Part shown: piece after piece, positions 1 through 8,733 of the stretch | Layout: every line of letters starts with the position of its first letter | How positions within the stretch are numbered: the first letter of the stretch is position 1 | Origin: an uncultured Flavobacteriales bacterium | GTDB lineage: Bacteria > Bacteroidota > Bacteroidia > Flavobacteriales_D > Crocinitomicaceae | DNA: 64,000 nt | Direction: 5' to 3' | NCBI GenBank assembly: GCA_905478665.1 | Contig: CAJQJL010000035.1 | Span: 1 to 64,000, forward strand | Program-made: the position numbers and the translations under genes | Notes under the pieces: generated by a model | What the model saw: the letters and a program-made list of their open reading frames with translations, nothing else | The model's database searches: none | Told to the model about the DNA's origin: nothing

Positions 1-347
1 TACGATCCAGCATTACAGGGCACTGCAGTTTCGATTATTGTGGACTGAAGCTCATTGTCCTGTCCTGCATTAGCCTCAAAAATAAGATTTGTGAAATCGA
101 CCTGAACGTTTCCCCCTACAGCATTCATCGTAAACGAAAACCAAATCGTGTTGTCTGTCGCAAAACAAAAATTAAAGTCATCTTCGCAGCCAGGGCAAAA
201 GGTTACATTTGCGCTAAGGTTGTTAGCCGAATAAAGGACGCTCGGGCAGAGCTCAAGAGGGGTAGCACAGTTGTTGTTAAGCTCTTGCCCAAAGGCAAAA
301 CTTAGCGAGGAAAACAGCGTTAACAAAAAAATAACAGGAGGCCACAT
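1..347 (-). CDS. Secreted protein, N-terminal part only (runs off window)
   Basis: This is an open frame reading leftwards from an ATG at 345-347 that stays open to the window edge, giving about 115 residues. It starts with a typical signal peptide (MWPPVIFLLTLFSSLSFAFG), followed by a cysteine-rich region with pairs such as NNNCATPLELC and FCPGCEDDFNFC and a WFSF motif. This pattern is common at the N-terminus of large secreted Bacteroidota proteins that end in a T9SS sorting domain. The end of the gene is outside the window, so neither family nor sorting signal can be confirmed. A TAAATTTG element on the minus strand at 385-392 could be its -7 promoter box. Confidence 0.7.
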   Translation of the reverse strand, partial: MWPPVIFLLTLFSSLSFAFGQELNNNCATPLELCPSVLYSANNLSANVTFCPGCEDDFNFCFATDNTIWFSFTMNAVGGNVQVDFTNLIFEANAGQDNELQSTIIETAVPCNAGS

Positions 348-504
348 AATATTCGAAAACCCTTGGTTTTTCTAGCAATTTAGACAAATTTAAGATAATT
401 TTGGCGATCTATAATTTATAGTATTCCACTATTTGCTCAGACTAGCCTGCTCTTTGGCACAATAATGGAAGTTGCGGAACGAATAAATCATAAAAAGTTC
501 ACTT

Positions 505-3500
505 ATGAAAAAACTGACTACTCTCGGATTTTGCTTATTTTTTCTAAGCACATCCTTCGCGCAGAAGCTTGATTACGATAGAGATTCAAAATGGTTTTTT
601 GGAATCAATGCTGGTGGTACATGGCATACAACGGATGTAAAGAACAAGACGCATCTTGGGTGGGGATTGATTCTTGGCCGATCGTTCAATTATAATTATG
701 GGAAGAAAGTAAGTTTCGACCTGAGACTACGGTATTTGGGTGGTAACTGGTATGGACAGGATTACGACACAACCAACGTAACGGGAAATTCACTCTATTA
801 TCCTGATGGAGAAGTTGCTCAACGGTACGATACGCTTGGGTATACAATCAATAATTTTAACAATGAGGCGCATGAGTTGGGTCTTGAATTTGTTCTTCAC
901 ATAAATAGTTTACGTGAGAAGACAGGATGGGATCCATACATCTTTGGTGGAGCTGGCATCGCATGGAATCAATCACAAGGAGATTTGTATTCGCAGGATA
1001 TCTTGGACACCTTGAACAATTCATACTACCAGTACGCAGCGAATGGAATTTCAAAAGCGGAATTAAATCAGCTCTCGGATGATATTTATGATACACCGTT
1101 GGATGGTCACATTGATGGCTATACGATTAGTTTTGTTCCAAATGTTGGGATTGGTCTGGCGTATCAAGTTGGTCCAAAGTTTTCAATCGGACTTGAGCAC
1201 AGAACAATGTTTTACTTGAAAAACACCTTTGATGGTTACGCTGGAAACTCAACGAAGTGGGGAATGGAAAATGACCTCTACCACTATTCAGGTCTGTTAA
1301 TGAAATTCAACATTGGCAAGAAAAAAACGGGAACCGATGTAACTCCGAATGACGTCACGGAGACCGATTGTCTAGAGCCAAAAATCAATCTTCGAAAGCC
1401 AAGCCAGCGAACAAGTACAGTTGAAGCAACAGATTATACCTTCGAAGCAATTATTAAAAACATCGCTGGACGCAATAATATTCAGTTCTCGGTAAACGGA
1501 AGTATGTCTACCAACTTTACTTACGATGTTTCAAGTGGGAAATTTGAAAGCAAGATTTTGCTTCAACCAGGAGCGAACCAAATTGTTCTTAAAGCATCCA
1601 ATGCGTGCGGAACAGACGAGGAAAAAGTGACCATTAACTATGTGGATTGTGTGAAGCCAGTAGTTAACTTTACCAACCCCGCTAGCAATTCAATTTCAGT
1701 TGATCAAGCCTCATTTGTTGTGAACGCAATAGTGACAAATGCAGACAATATTGAATACCAAGTAAATGGGATGAACTCGAGTAATTATGTGTACTCTTCA
1801 AATAACTTCTCCAGCACAATTACACTGCGAGAAGGAGAGAACACGATTCGTATAATTGCGAGAAATGCATGTGGCAGTGACCAGAAAGTGGTAAAAGTGA
1901 ATTTCACAAATTGTGCAACACCTTTTGTTAGATTGACAAGTGGAACAGGAACGATTACAGTGTCAGAGCCAGTTTATTCTTTCCGTGCTGAGGTTGGAAA
2001 TGTTCAGAGCAAGCAAAACATACAGTTCTTAGTGAACGGTGTGAATAAAAGCTTCACGTATAATCTACAGACAAAGGCTTTCCAAAGTTCGGTTGCACTG
2101 AATCCAGGAGCCAACACTTTGCAGATTGCAGCAAGCAATGATTGTGGAAACGACACAGAAGTGTTAACGGTTGAATATGCGCCATGCGTTCAGCCTGTGG
2201 TATCATTTACACAACCTGCAGGTTCGAACATCACTGTAAATACGTCGACGCAAGTTGTAAAAGCACTGATTCAAGGTGTGTCTTCATCTAGTCAGGTGCA
2301 GATGAAAGTAAATGGGATTGCCCGAATGGGAGGAACATACAATGCCACAACAAAGGTTTTTGAGCAAACTGTTTCTTTGAGAGAAGGTGAAAACACTGTT
2401 GAGATAAAGGCAACAAATGCTTGTGGTTCAGATACCAAAACGACAAAAATTACAAAGAGACCGTGTGTTGGTCCTCAGTTAATAATGGTACAACCGTCAA
2501 CGCAAGTGTCGTCAGTTGAAAGCAATGCATTCACACTAAAAACAATGGTTTCCAATGTGAGTTCTGCGAGTCAAATTAAGCTTTTCCTTAATGGGGTTTC
2601 AATACTTGGAGGAACGTATAGCACTGGGACCAATATTTTCCAAAAATCGTTAACCTTAAGACAAGGATCGAATACGATAAAGGTCGTTGCAACAAATGAT
2701 TGTTCTTCGGAAGAATTGATTTATACGATCACTTACACACCATGTGTAGCTCCAAACGTAACGATGACATCTCCTGCATCACCAACAATCGTTGCGAACA
2801 CATCAATGGTCGTTCAGGCAAGAGTTACGAACGTAAGCTCTGCAAGTCAAATACAGCTGACGCTTAATGGACTTACAATAACAGGAGGAACGTATAATGC
2901 AGCGACAAAAATGTTTACTAAAACAGTCAACCTTGTTCAAGGTTCAAATTCGATTGTTGTGAAGGGAACGAATGCATGCGGAACTGATCAGGCGTCTGTA
3001 ACGGCGACTTATAGACCGTGTGTTGAGGCAGCAATTTCTATGATTGCACCAAGCGGTTCTTCAACAAATGTGGACAATGCATCATACACTGTGAAGGCAA
3101 CAATTTCAAATGTTGCTTCAGTTAATCAGGTTCAATTAAAAGTGAATGGATTGACAATAGGAGGAGGTACGTTGAACAACAGTTCGCATCTCTTTGAGAA
3201 GAGCATCACACTGAATCAAGGTGCAAACACAATAACGATTACTGCTTCGAACGATTGTGGGTCGAAGACAGAAACATTCGTGATAAACTTTACACCTTGT
3301 TTGGTTCCAGCCGTTACGATTGTTTCGCCAACGGGACGTAAGATTACGACGGATCAGTCAAGCATATTAATTAAGGCGAAAGTGCTTAATGTTCAGCAGG
3401 CGAGTGAAATTAAGTTAATGCTAAACGGGAAGTTGGTAGCTGGCGGAACGTATAACAGTGGGACTAACATGTTCCAGCAAACGGTGAACCTAGGTACTGG

Positions 3501-4380
3501 ATCCAACAAAATCAATGTTATTGGTAAAACAGATTGCGGTCAATCATTTGCTTCTGTGACGGTAAACTATCAACCTTGTGTTGCACCGACGCTTACGATG
3601 ATTGCACCGACGACATCATCTGTTGAATCCCCAATGGGAACATATTTGGTAAAAGCATCTGTGCAGAATGCAAGTTCAGCCAGCCAGATTAGTCTTACAA
3701 TAAATGGTTCGGTTGTGACAGGTGGAACATTTAATAGTGGAACAGGAATCTATGAGCATAACATTGTTGTTCATGACGCAATTAGTACGGTTGTGGTGAA
3801 GGTAACAACAGATTGTGGCGAGGCGTCAAAAACATTCATAGTTAAGCACTCCCCTTGTCTTGCACCAACAATGGTACTGATCACTCAGTCACCACTGAAC
3901 GTAACAACTGCAACTACAACAATTCAGGCGACAATTATGAATGTCACATCAGCCAATCAGGTTAGTCTGCGGGTTAATGGGGTTGTCGTTACCGGAGGAA
4001 CCTTAAATGTTGCGACGGGTCTATTCCAAAAGACAGTTAATGTAAATGTTGGAGTAAACGATGTCAAGTTGAAAGCGGTTACGGACTGTGGGCAGGTACA
4101 AAAATTGCTTACCATTACCCGCGCTGAAGCGAATTCTCAAGAAGACCCAGGTTCAGGAACGGGAATTGGAATTGGTGGTTCAGGAACGGGTGGAACTGGA
4201 GGAACGGTGACTGGAGGAGGCTCTGATCCTGATCCAGTAGTGCCCCCTGGAGATGAAGGTGGTGAAGGCGGGGAGAAGAGTGGTGAAGATGATAAAGGAA
4301 AGCCGGGCGTTAAACCGAAAAACACCAAACCCAAAGAAGGAGAAGAAGAGGAATCAGGAAAGAAAAAGGGAGGAAAATAA
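505..4380 (+). CDS. Outer-membrane beta-barrel protein with ten tandem Ig-like repeats
   Basis: The 1291-residue protein has a signal peptide ending at SFAQ, then about 260 residues resembling an outer-membrane beta-barrel (alternating aromatic strands, FVPNVGIGLAYQVGPKFSIG). From residue 289 to about 1205 there are ten repeats of 88-93 residues. Each begins with a Cys (CVAP, CVKP, CLVP), contains an xxxNG turn and a GGTYN-type segment, and ends in a NACGSD or DCGQ motif with a second Cys. The tail (about 1210-1291) is glycine-rich and then highly charged (Lys/Glu/Gly). The repeats look like extracellular or periplasmic Ig-like modules, each with a probable disulfide. No catalytic motif is visible. 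It stands alone and is followed by a terminator hairpin. Function unknown; adhesion or cell-wall anchoring is an inference. Confidence 0.85.
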   Translation: MKKLTTLGFCLFFLSTSFAQKLDYDRDSKWFFGINAGGTWHTTDVKNKTHLGWGLILGRSFNYNYGKKVSFDLRLRYLGGNWYGQDYDTTNVTGNSLYYPDGEVAQRYDTLGYTINNFNNEAHELGLEFVLHINSLREKTGWDPYIFGGAGIAWNQSQGDLYSQDILDTLNNSYYQYAANGISKAELNQLSDDIYDTPLDGHIDGYTISFVPNVGIGLAYQVGPKFSIGLEHRTMFYLKNTFDGYAGNSTKWGMENDLYHYSGLLMKFNIGKKKTGTDVTPNDVTETDCLEPKINLRKPSQRTSTVEATDYTFEAIIKNIAGRNNIQFSVNGSMSTNFTYDVSSGKFESKILLQPGANQIVLKASNACGTDEEKVTINYVDCVKPVVNFTNPASNSISVDQASFVVNAIVTNADNIEYQVNGMNSSNYVYSSNNFSSTITLREGENTIRIIARNACGSDQKVVKVNFTNCATPFVRLTSGTGTITVSEPVYSFRAEVGNVQSKQNIQFLVNGVNKSFTYNLQTKAFQSSVALNPGANTLQIAASNDCGNDTEVLTVEYAPCVQPVVSFTQPAGSNITVNTSTQVVKALIQGVSSSSQVQMKVNGIARMGGTYNATTKVFEQTVSLREGENTVEIKATNACGSDTKTTKITKRPCVGPQLIMVQPSTQVSSVESNAFTLKTMVSNVSSASQIKLFLNGVSILGGTYSTGTNIFQKSLTLRQGSNTIKVVATNDCSSEELIYTITYTPCVAPNVTMTSPASPTIVANTSMVVQARVTNVSSASQIQLTLNGLTITGGTYNAATKMFTKTVNLVQGSNSIVVKGTNACGTDQASVTATYRPCVEAAISMIAPSGSSTNVDNASYTVKATISNVASVNQVQLKVNGLTIGGGTLNNSSHLFEKSITLNQGANTITITASNDCGSKTETFVINFTPCLVPAVTIVSPTGRKITTDQSSILIKAKVLNVQQASEIKLMLNGKLVAGGTYNSGTNMFQQTVNLGTGSNKINVIGKTDCGQSFASVTVNYQPCVAPTLTMIAPTTSSVESPMGTYLVKASVQNASSASQISLTINGSVVTGGTFNSGTGIYEHNIVVHDAISTVVVKVTTDCGEASKTFIVKHSPCLAPTMVLITQSPLNVTTATTTIQATIMNVTSANQVSLRVNGVVVTGGTLNVATGLFQKTVNVNVGVNDVKLKAVTDCGQVQKLLTITRAEANSQEDPGSGTGIGIGGSGTGGTGGTVTGGGSDPDPVVPPGDEGGEGGEKSGEDDKGKPGVKPKNTKPKEGEEEESGKKKGGK
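1369..4120 (+). repeat. Ten tandem ~92-residue coding repeats
   Basis: Repeat units begin at residues 289, 382, 470, 561, 654, 747, 839, 932, 1025 and 1118 of the barrel protein, counted from the first Cys of each. The period is 88-93 residues and settles at 92-93 in the second half. Similarity is clear in protein (NxxSASQI, LxxNGxxxxGGTYN, FxxTVxLxxGxN, ACGSD) but only partial in DNA, so the array is old rather than freshly duplicated. Confidence 0.8.
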
Positions 4381-4396
4381 AACGTAAACCAGAATG

Positions 4397-4434
4397 AAAA
4401 GCCGTTCAATTTTTTTGGACGGCTTTTTCTTTTT
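4397..4434 (+). terminator. Rho-independent terminator after the repeat-barrel gene
   Basis: AAAAGCCGTTC pairs with GGACGGCTTTT across a short T-rich loop, with a single G-T pair, and runs into a T-rich tract. It starts 17 bases after the stop codon. Confidence 0.8.
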
Positions 4435-4520
4435 GTCCAAAGGCCTGAATCTTCTACCATATTTATTTTCAATAGTCGTTTGATCTAACTATATTCGCAG
4501 ACTTATTTAGAAAAGAAAGC

Positions 4521-6734
4521 ATGGCAATAATTGGGAAAATTCGGGAAAAGTCTTGGTTGATACTTGTAATCATCGGTGGAGCTTTGATCGCCTTTATTTT
4601 AGGTGATTATAACAAAGGCGCAGGGTCGATAGATTACCAGTATGGATATGGTACAGTGTACGGCGAGATGGTTGACATGGATGCGTTTAACAGAGAAGTT
4701 AAGATTGCTCAGGACAATGCAGATCTTCAGTCTGACCAGCAGGCAGACCAACAAGGACAGCCTCGACCACCACATCAACCAGTTGATAAAGCTGTGGTAT
4801 GGAAGCAATTTGTAGAGAAACTAATTCTAGAAAAGGAGTTTGCAGCGCTAGGAATAGAGGTGAGCCCAGCAGAATTTGATGCATACCTTTATGGAAAGAG
4901 TGGATTTGAGGTTCTTCCAGAAATTAAAAGTCAATTCTTAGACTCGTTAACTGGCGAGTTCAATGAGAAGTTGTTGCAATCTACGATTGAGCAAATGGAG
5001 ACTTCTGAGGATCCAAATGAAGTTCAGCGTTGGGAAACGAACAAAGAGTACTTTACAAACCGAAGAAGACAAGAGAAGTATTTAGATGTTTTAAGTCAGG
5101 GGTTGTACGTTACAAAACTTGAAGCGAAAAACGATTACGTAGCTCAAAAGGAAGTGAAGAGTATCTCGTTTATTTTCAAAAGATATGCTGAAATTAAGGA
5201 TGAAGACGTTCCTGTGACGGATGAAAAATTGAAGGCGTACTTTGAGAAGCACAAGGGTGAGAAAAAATATCAGAACAAAGTTTCTGCACGAGAAGTAAAA
5301 TTCTTTGACATAACAATTGATCCTTCTAAGCAAGATTCAATAGATTTCAATAAAGAGATGAATGATTTGAAAGCTCGATTTGCTGAGACTAAGAATGATT
5401 CAACATTTGTTTTAGCCAACAGTGATTTCAAGGCCTATTCAAGTACACACATGTTGACTTTTAGACCAGAAACGGATGAAAAGGCTAGACAAGGCGTTAC
5501 GTATCCAGTATTTATGGATTCAGTTTTCGCAAAAGCATCTGTTGGAGACCTCGTTGGTCCTTATGAGGACAATGGAAATATGCGGGTGGCGAAAATTTTG
5601 GATTTCAATGAGAACCTATTGACTGCACGACATATTCTAATCGCTGCACAAAAAGGTGATGATGCTGCCGTTGCAAAGGCAAAAAGAAAGACAGATTCTA
5701 TTTTACCATTGTTGACTTCTGATAATTTTGAGGAGTACGTGACGAACTTTAGTGACGATCCAGGATCGAAGGAAACAGGTGGGAAGTATGAAGATTTCAT
5801 GGATTATGAAATGGTTCCTGAGTTTAGCAAGTATGCTACTGATGAGCCTATCGGGAAAATTGGATACGTTCAAACAGATTATGGATTCCACATCATGGAA
5901 GTGTTGGAAAGAAAGCCAGTTAGATTTCCAGTATTGGCAGTAATTCAAAAAACACTAAAGGCAAGTACGACTACCGTTGAAGACAAGGAAATGGAAGTTG
6001 ACAACCTTATCTATAAGTTGAATGATGAGCTTGCACTAAAAGAATCAGGAGAAGCGCGTGTTGTTTTATTCGACACGATTGTAAGTCAAGCGGGACATTT
6101 TTCAAGAGCGACTACAATTGAAGAAAACAACCCTGTAGTTTATGGCTTCAAGTCACAAATTACAGAAGACAAGATTCTTGAGTTAGCTTTTAGTGAAGGA
6201 GCTAAGGTTGGTGATTTGATAGGATCTCCGATTAAGGAGGGAAATCGATACATCGTGGCGATTCTTTCGTCTATTAAGGAGAAAGGTGAAACGAATTTCG
6301 AAGATGTTAAGCCAGCAATTGAAGGCGATTACATTCGTGATTATAAAGCGAAGAGCTTGAAGGCAGAATTGGTGAAAGGAAAATCACTGAATGATTTGGA
6401 AACCAAATTTGGTTTGAAGAAACAAAAAGCAGACGTAACTTTTGCAAATCCACAAATTACAGGTGCAGGATTTGAACCTGAAGTTGTTGGAGCAGTGTTC
6501 TCAGGATTGGCAGACGGAGAGCGATCATTGCCAATTCAAGGAAATACAGGAGTATTCGTTGTGCAAATAGAAAAGACAACAAAGGCTCCAGCAGCCGCAA
6601 ATTATGATGTTGAAAGAGCAGCTTTAGAAAAGGGGTTGGTTGACAACATTCAAACATCAGCGGTTACAGGATTAACGAAATTGGCTGACGTGATTGACAA
6701 CAGACGATTCTTTGATTACAACATCCGTAGATAA
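4521..6734 (+). CDS. ppiD: PpiD-like membrane-anchored peptidylprolyl isomerase
   Basis: The 737-residue protein has the PpiD layout: a short cytoplasmic start (MAIIGKIREKS), one transmembrane helix at about 11-29, a SurA-like N-terminal chaperone region, a parvulin-type (PPIC) rotamase domain at about 365-465 starting at LLTARHILIA and including FSDDPGSKETGG, and a long C-terminal chaperone part. The family helps newly exported proteins fold in the periplasm, which fits a genome rich in secreted and barrel proteins. The start ATG lies 8 bases after an AAAGAAAG purine stretch. A TATATTCG sequence at 4490-4497 is one base from the -7 consensus. The gene appears monocistronic, bounded by terminators on both sides. 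Symbol assigned by architecture, not by comparison. Confidence 0.85.
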   Translation: MAIIGKIREKSWLILVIIGGALIAFILGDYNKGAGSIDYQYGYGTVYGEMVDMDAFNREVKIAQDNADLQSDQQADQQGQPRPPHQPVDKAVVWKQFVEKLILEKEFAALGIEVSPAEFDAYLYGKSGFEVLPEIKSQFLDSLTGEFNEKLLQSTIEQMETSEDPNEVQRWETNKEYFTNRRRQEKYLDVLSQGLYVTKLEAKNDYVAQKEVKSISFIFKRYAEIKDEDVPVTDEKLKAYFEKHKGEKKYQNKVSAREVKFFDITIDPSKQDSIDFNKEMNDLKARFAETKNDSTFVLANSDFKAYSSTHMLTFRPETDEKARQGVTYPVFMDSVFAKASVGDLVGPYEDNGNMRVAKILDFNENLLTARHILIAAQKGDDAAVAKAKRKTDSILPLLTSDNFEEYVTNFSDDPGSKETGGKYEDFMDYEMVPEFSKYATDEPIGKIGYVQTDYGFHIMEVLERKPVRFPVLAVIQKTLKASTTTVEDKEMEVDNLIYKLNDELALKESGEARVVLFDTIVSQAGHFSRATTIEENNPVVYGFKSQITEDKILELAFSEGAKVGDLIGSPIKEGNRYIVAILSSIKEKGETNFEDVKPAIEGDYIRDYKAKSLKAELVKGKSLNDLETKFGLKKQKADVTFANPQITGAGFEPEVVGAVFSGLADGERSLPIQGNTGVFVVQIEKTTKAPAAANYDVERAALEKGLVDNIQTSAVTGLTKLADVIDNRRFFDYNIRR

Positions 6735-6759
6735 TAGAACAAACAACATTTATATTGAG

Positions 6760-6790
6760 AAAGGGCTTCCATTTTGGAGGCCCTTTTTTT
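6760..6790 (+). terminator. Terminator shared by converging ppiD and dprA
   Basis: AAAGGGCTTCC pairs with GGAGGCCCTTT (one G-T pair) around an ATTTT loop, followed by seven Ts. The T run contains the dprA stop codon read on the other strand, so the hairpin sits exactly between two converging genes and may work in both directions. On the minus strand the trailing T tract is shorter. Confidence 0.8.
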
Positions 6791-7898
6791 ATGCAAGTGA
6801 ATATGTTTTACCAGGTAAACTGCGAATGACGCCCTCCATTTCCAAATGAAATAATTCAGTATTGAGAAGAGTGATGGGAAGATTTGTTTTGATGGAGATC
6901 ACATCAATTTGCACACCTGCACTTTTCGAGATAATCTCAACGATGGATTTTTGTTTCGTGTTTAGTTTCGGAAACAAGATACGCTGTACGGGTTTTTTTG
7001 GGCTTGATTCGGTCCAATTCATTAGCGTTAAAAAGTCCTGTGGATTTTGAATCAGATGAGCTTTTTGATTCGCTATAAGGCGATTACACCCCTGTGAACT
7101 TTCGGTGTTTACATTGCCAGGAAAAGCGAACACATCCCGGTTGTAGTCGTTAGCAAGATGAGCTGTTATAAGCGAACCTCCCTTCGTTTTACTTTCTATC
7201 ACAATTGTTGCATCACTGATTCCTGCGACGATTCTGTTGCGTTTCGGGAAATTTTCACGGTCAGGGTCGGTGCCAGGTATAAATTCAGTAATTAAGCCTC
7301 CATCGTTTAGCATTTTGTTGGCAAGAGAACGATTTTGAGCTGGATAAATACGATCGAGACCATGTCCAAGAACGCCAATTGTTGGAACATTATGTTCAAG
7401 ACAGAGTCTGTGCGCATGTGCGTCAATCCCCAGAGCTAGTCCACTGACCACCGTTATATCTGATCCTGAAAAAGACTGAATCAAATTTTCACAAATCTGC
7501 TTTCCATACGATGTTGCTGCACGGGTTCCGACAATTGCTACAATTTTTGATGGGTTTAAAGAAACGCTCCCTTTTTGATAAAGCATAAGTGGAGCATCAA
7601 TGCAATTTTTCAAACGACGTGGGTAGTTCGGGTCATCATAAAACAGCGGATAAATTTGATTGCGCTGCAGGTGGTTGACAACCTCAACAGATTTTAATAG
7701 TGCTTCAGCACGTTGTGATTCTTTGATGAAGGAAGCCTTGAAACCAGATATTTTTTCAAGTTCTGAAGGGCTCAACAGAAATAGGTCTTCTATGGAATTG
7801 ACTGAACGCAAAAGCGCTTTAGCCTTTATAGGACCAATGCGATAGAGCAAGGTCAGCCCAATTTGGTAGTGTAGGTAGGTGTAGTTCAAAATTGCCAC
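6789..7898 (-). CDS. dprA: DNA-processing protein DprA (Smf)
   Basis: The 369-residue protein is DprA, which binds incoming single-stranded DNA during transformation and loads RecA. An N-terminal helix-hairpin-helix-like region (LLYRIGPIKAKALL, ISGFKASFI) comes first. The Rossmann-fold core follows, with VGTRAATSYG, SGLALGIDAHAH, GHGLDRIYPAQN and the FPKRNRIVAGIS motif. A short C-terminal winged-helix-like region ends the protein. The length is usual for the family. It faces a small barrel-protein gene upstream on the same strand. No other competence gene is seen nearby, and DprA is widespread in bacteria not known to be competent. Confidence 0.95.
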   Translation of the reverse strand: MAILNYTYLHYQIGLTLLYRIGPIKAKALLRSVNSIEDLFLLSPSELEKISGFKASFIKESQRAEALLKSVEVVNHLQRNQIYPLFYDDPNYPRRLKNCIDAPLMLYQKGSVSLNPSKIVAIVGTRAATSYGKQICENLIQSFSGSDITVVSGLALGIDAHAHRLCLEHNVPTIGVLGHGLDRIYPAQNRSLANKMLNDGGLITEFIPGTDPDRENFPKRNRIVAGISDATIVIESKTKGGSLITAHLANDYNRDVFAFPGNVNTESSQGCNRLIANQKAHLIQNPQDFLTLMNWTESSPKKPVQRILFPKLNTKQKSIVEIISKSAGVQIDVISIKTNLPITLLNTELFHLEMEGVIRSLPGKTYSLA

Positions 7899-7974
7899 TT
7901 TTTATACGTGACATATTAATTTACAAAAAATATTGGGATGTTTAAAGTGCTTTTGACAGTCTTTTCGGCGACGA

Positions 7975-8523
7975 TTATATTTTGAATTTACCACTCTTTT
8001 TGCCCAGACTCCAGTCTACTTTTCGCTCGTTGGCCAATCCAATGCGCAGGGAAATGAAAAAAGTGTTTGTTTCAAAATCTCTTTCGGGACGTTTCGGTAA
8101 AAAATGATAACCAGTTTGCAGATGAAGCATCCAAAACTTGAATCCTACGACTGGGGCCACGCCAATAAGGTGTGTGTCAAAGTTTGTTCTAAAAACAAGG
8201 TTGACACCATAGGTTAAAGCAATTCGATGAGGTTTTACCCAATAGCCCATATCGTAACCAAGAATGTTGTGCTTGAAGTTATAGTTGAATCCAGCGTTAA
8301 GGGCATGGTTAATTGCATCTCTTAGCTCAACCTTTTTCCAAAGGTGCTCCACACCAGCCTCAGCGATGAGGTAATTTCCTCGTTGGAGTCCAAAATAAGG
8401 CCCCGTCTTTCTAATCTTTACCTTCAGAAAGGGTTTTTTCTTATCCCAAGAGCCCATAGATTGACCATAACCTAGTGTTGAGAAGAAGAATAAAATGAAA
8501 AAGAGTTGGAGAGTTTTTTTCAT
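7975..8523 (-). CDS. Small outer-membrane beta-barrel-like protein
   Basis: The 182-residue protein begins with a signal peptide ending at TLGYGQ. The remainder alternates hydrophobic and polar residues with many aromatic and Gly residues (YFGLQRGNYLIAEAG, HALNAGFNYNF, MGYWVKPHRIALTYG), as in small eight-strand outer-membrane barrels. I recognise no named family. It lies 76 bases upstream of dprA on the same strand and may be transcribed with it. Its upstream gap, shared with a divergent TonB receptor gene, has a small inverted repeat (AATAG-N7-CTATT) near 8532. Confidence 0.65.
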   Translation of the reverse strand: MKKTLQLFFILFFFSTLGYGQSMGSWDKKKPFLKVKIRKTGPYFGLQRGNYLIAEAGVEHLWKKVELRDAINHALNAGFNYNFKHNILGYDMGYWVKPHRIALTYGVNLVFRTNFDTHLIGVAPVVGFKFWMLHLQTGYHFLPKRPERDFETNTFFISLRIGLANERKVDWSLGKKSGKFKI

Positions 8524-8733
8524 GATTACCTAATAGTTCTTAGCTATTAAAACGCTGTTTTATTGAAAATCGTACTTTCTGCGCCAAGGCTTATGGTCTA
8601 GATTCAATCAAAAGTGCCTTGGATTCCATTCGAACTATACGGATAATTTTGGACGGATTGATTTAATATGATGGATAGCTCTAATCCAAAATAATTGGTA
8701 TTTTAGGCTACTTGAATAACGAAAAATACCTGA

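Noticed and set aside
4137-4472. Proline/serine-rich 111-codon frame on the minus strand
   Set aside because: It is the reverse of the Gly- and Glu-rich tail of the barrel protein and covers a terminator; the composition is explained by the opposite strand.
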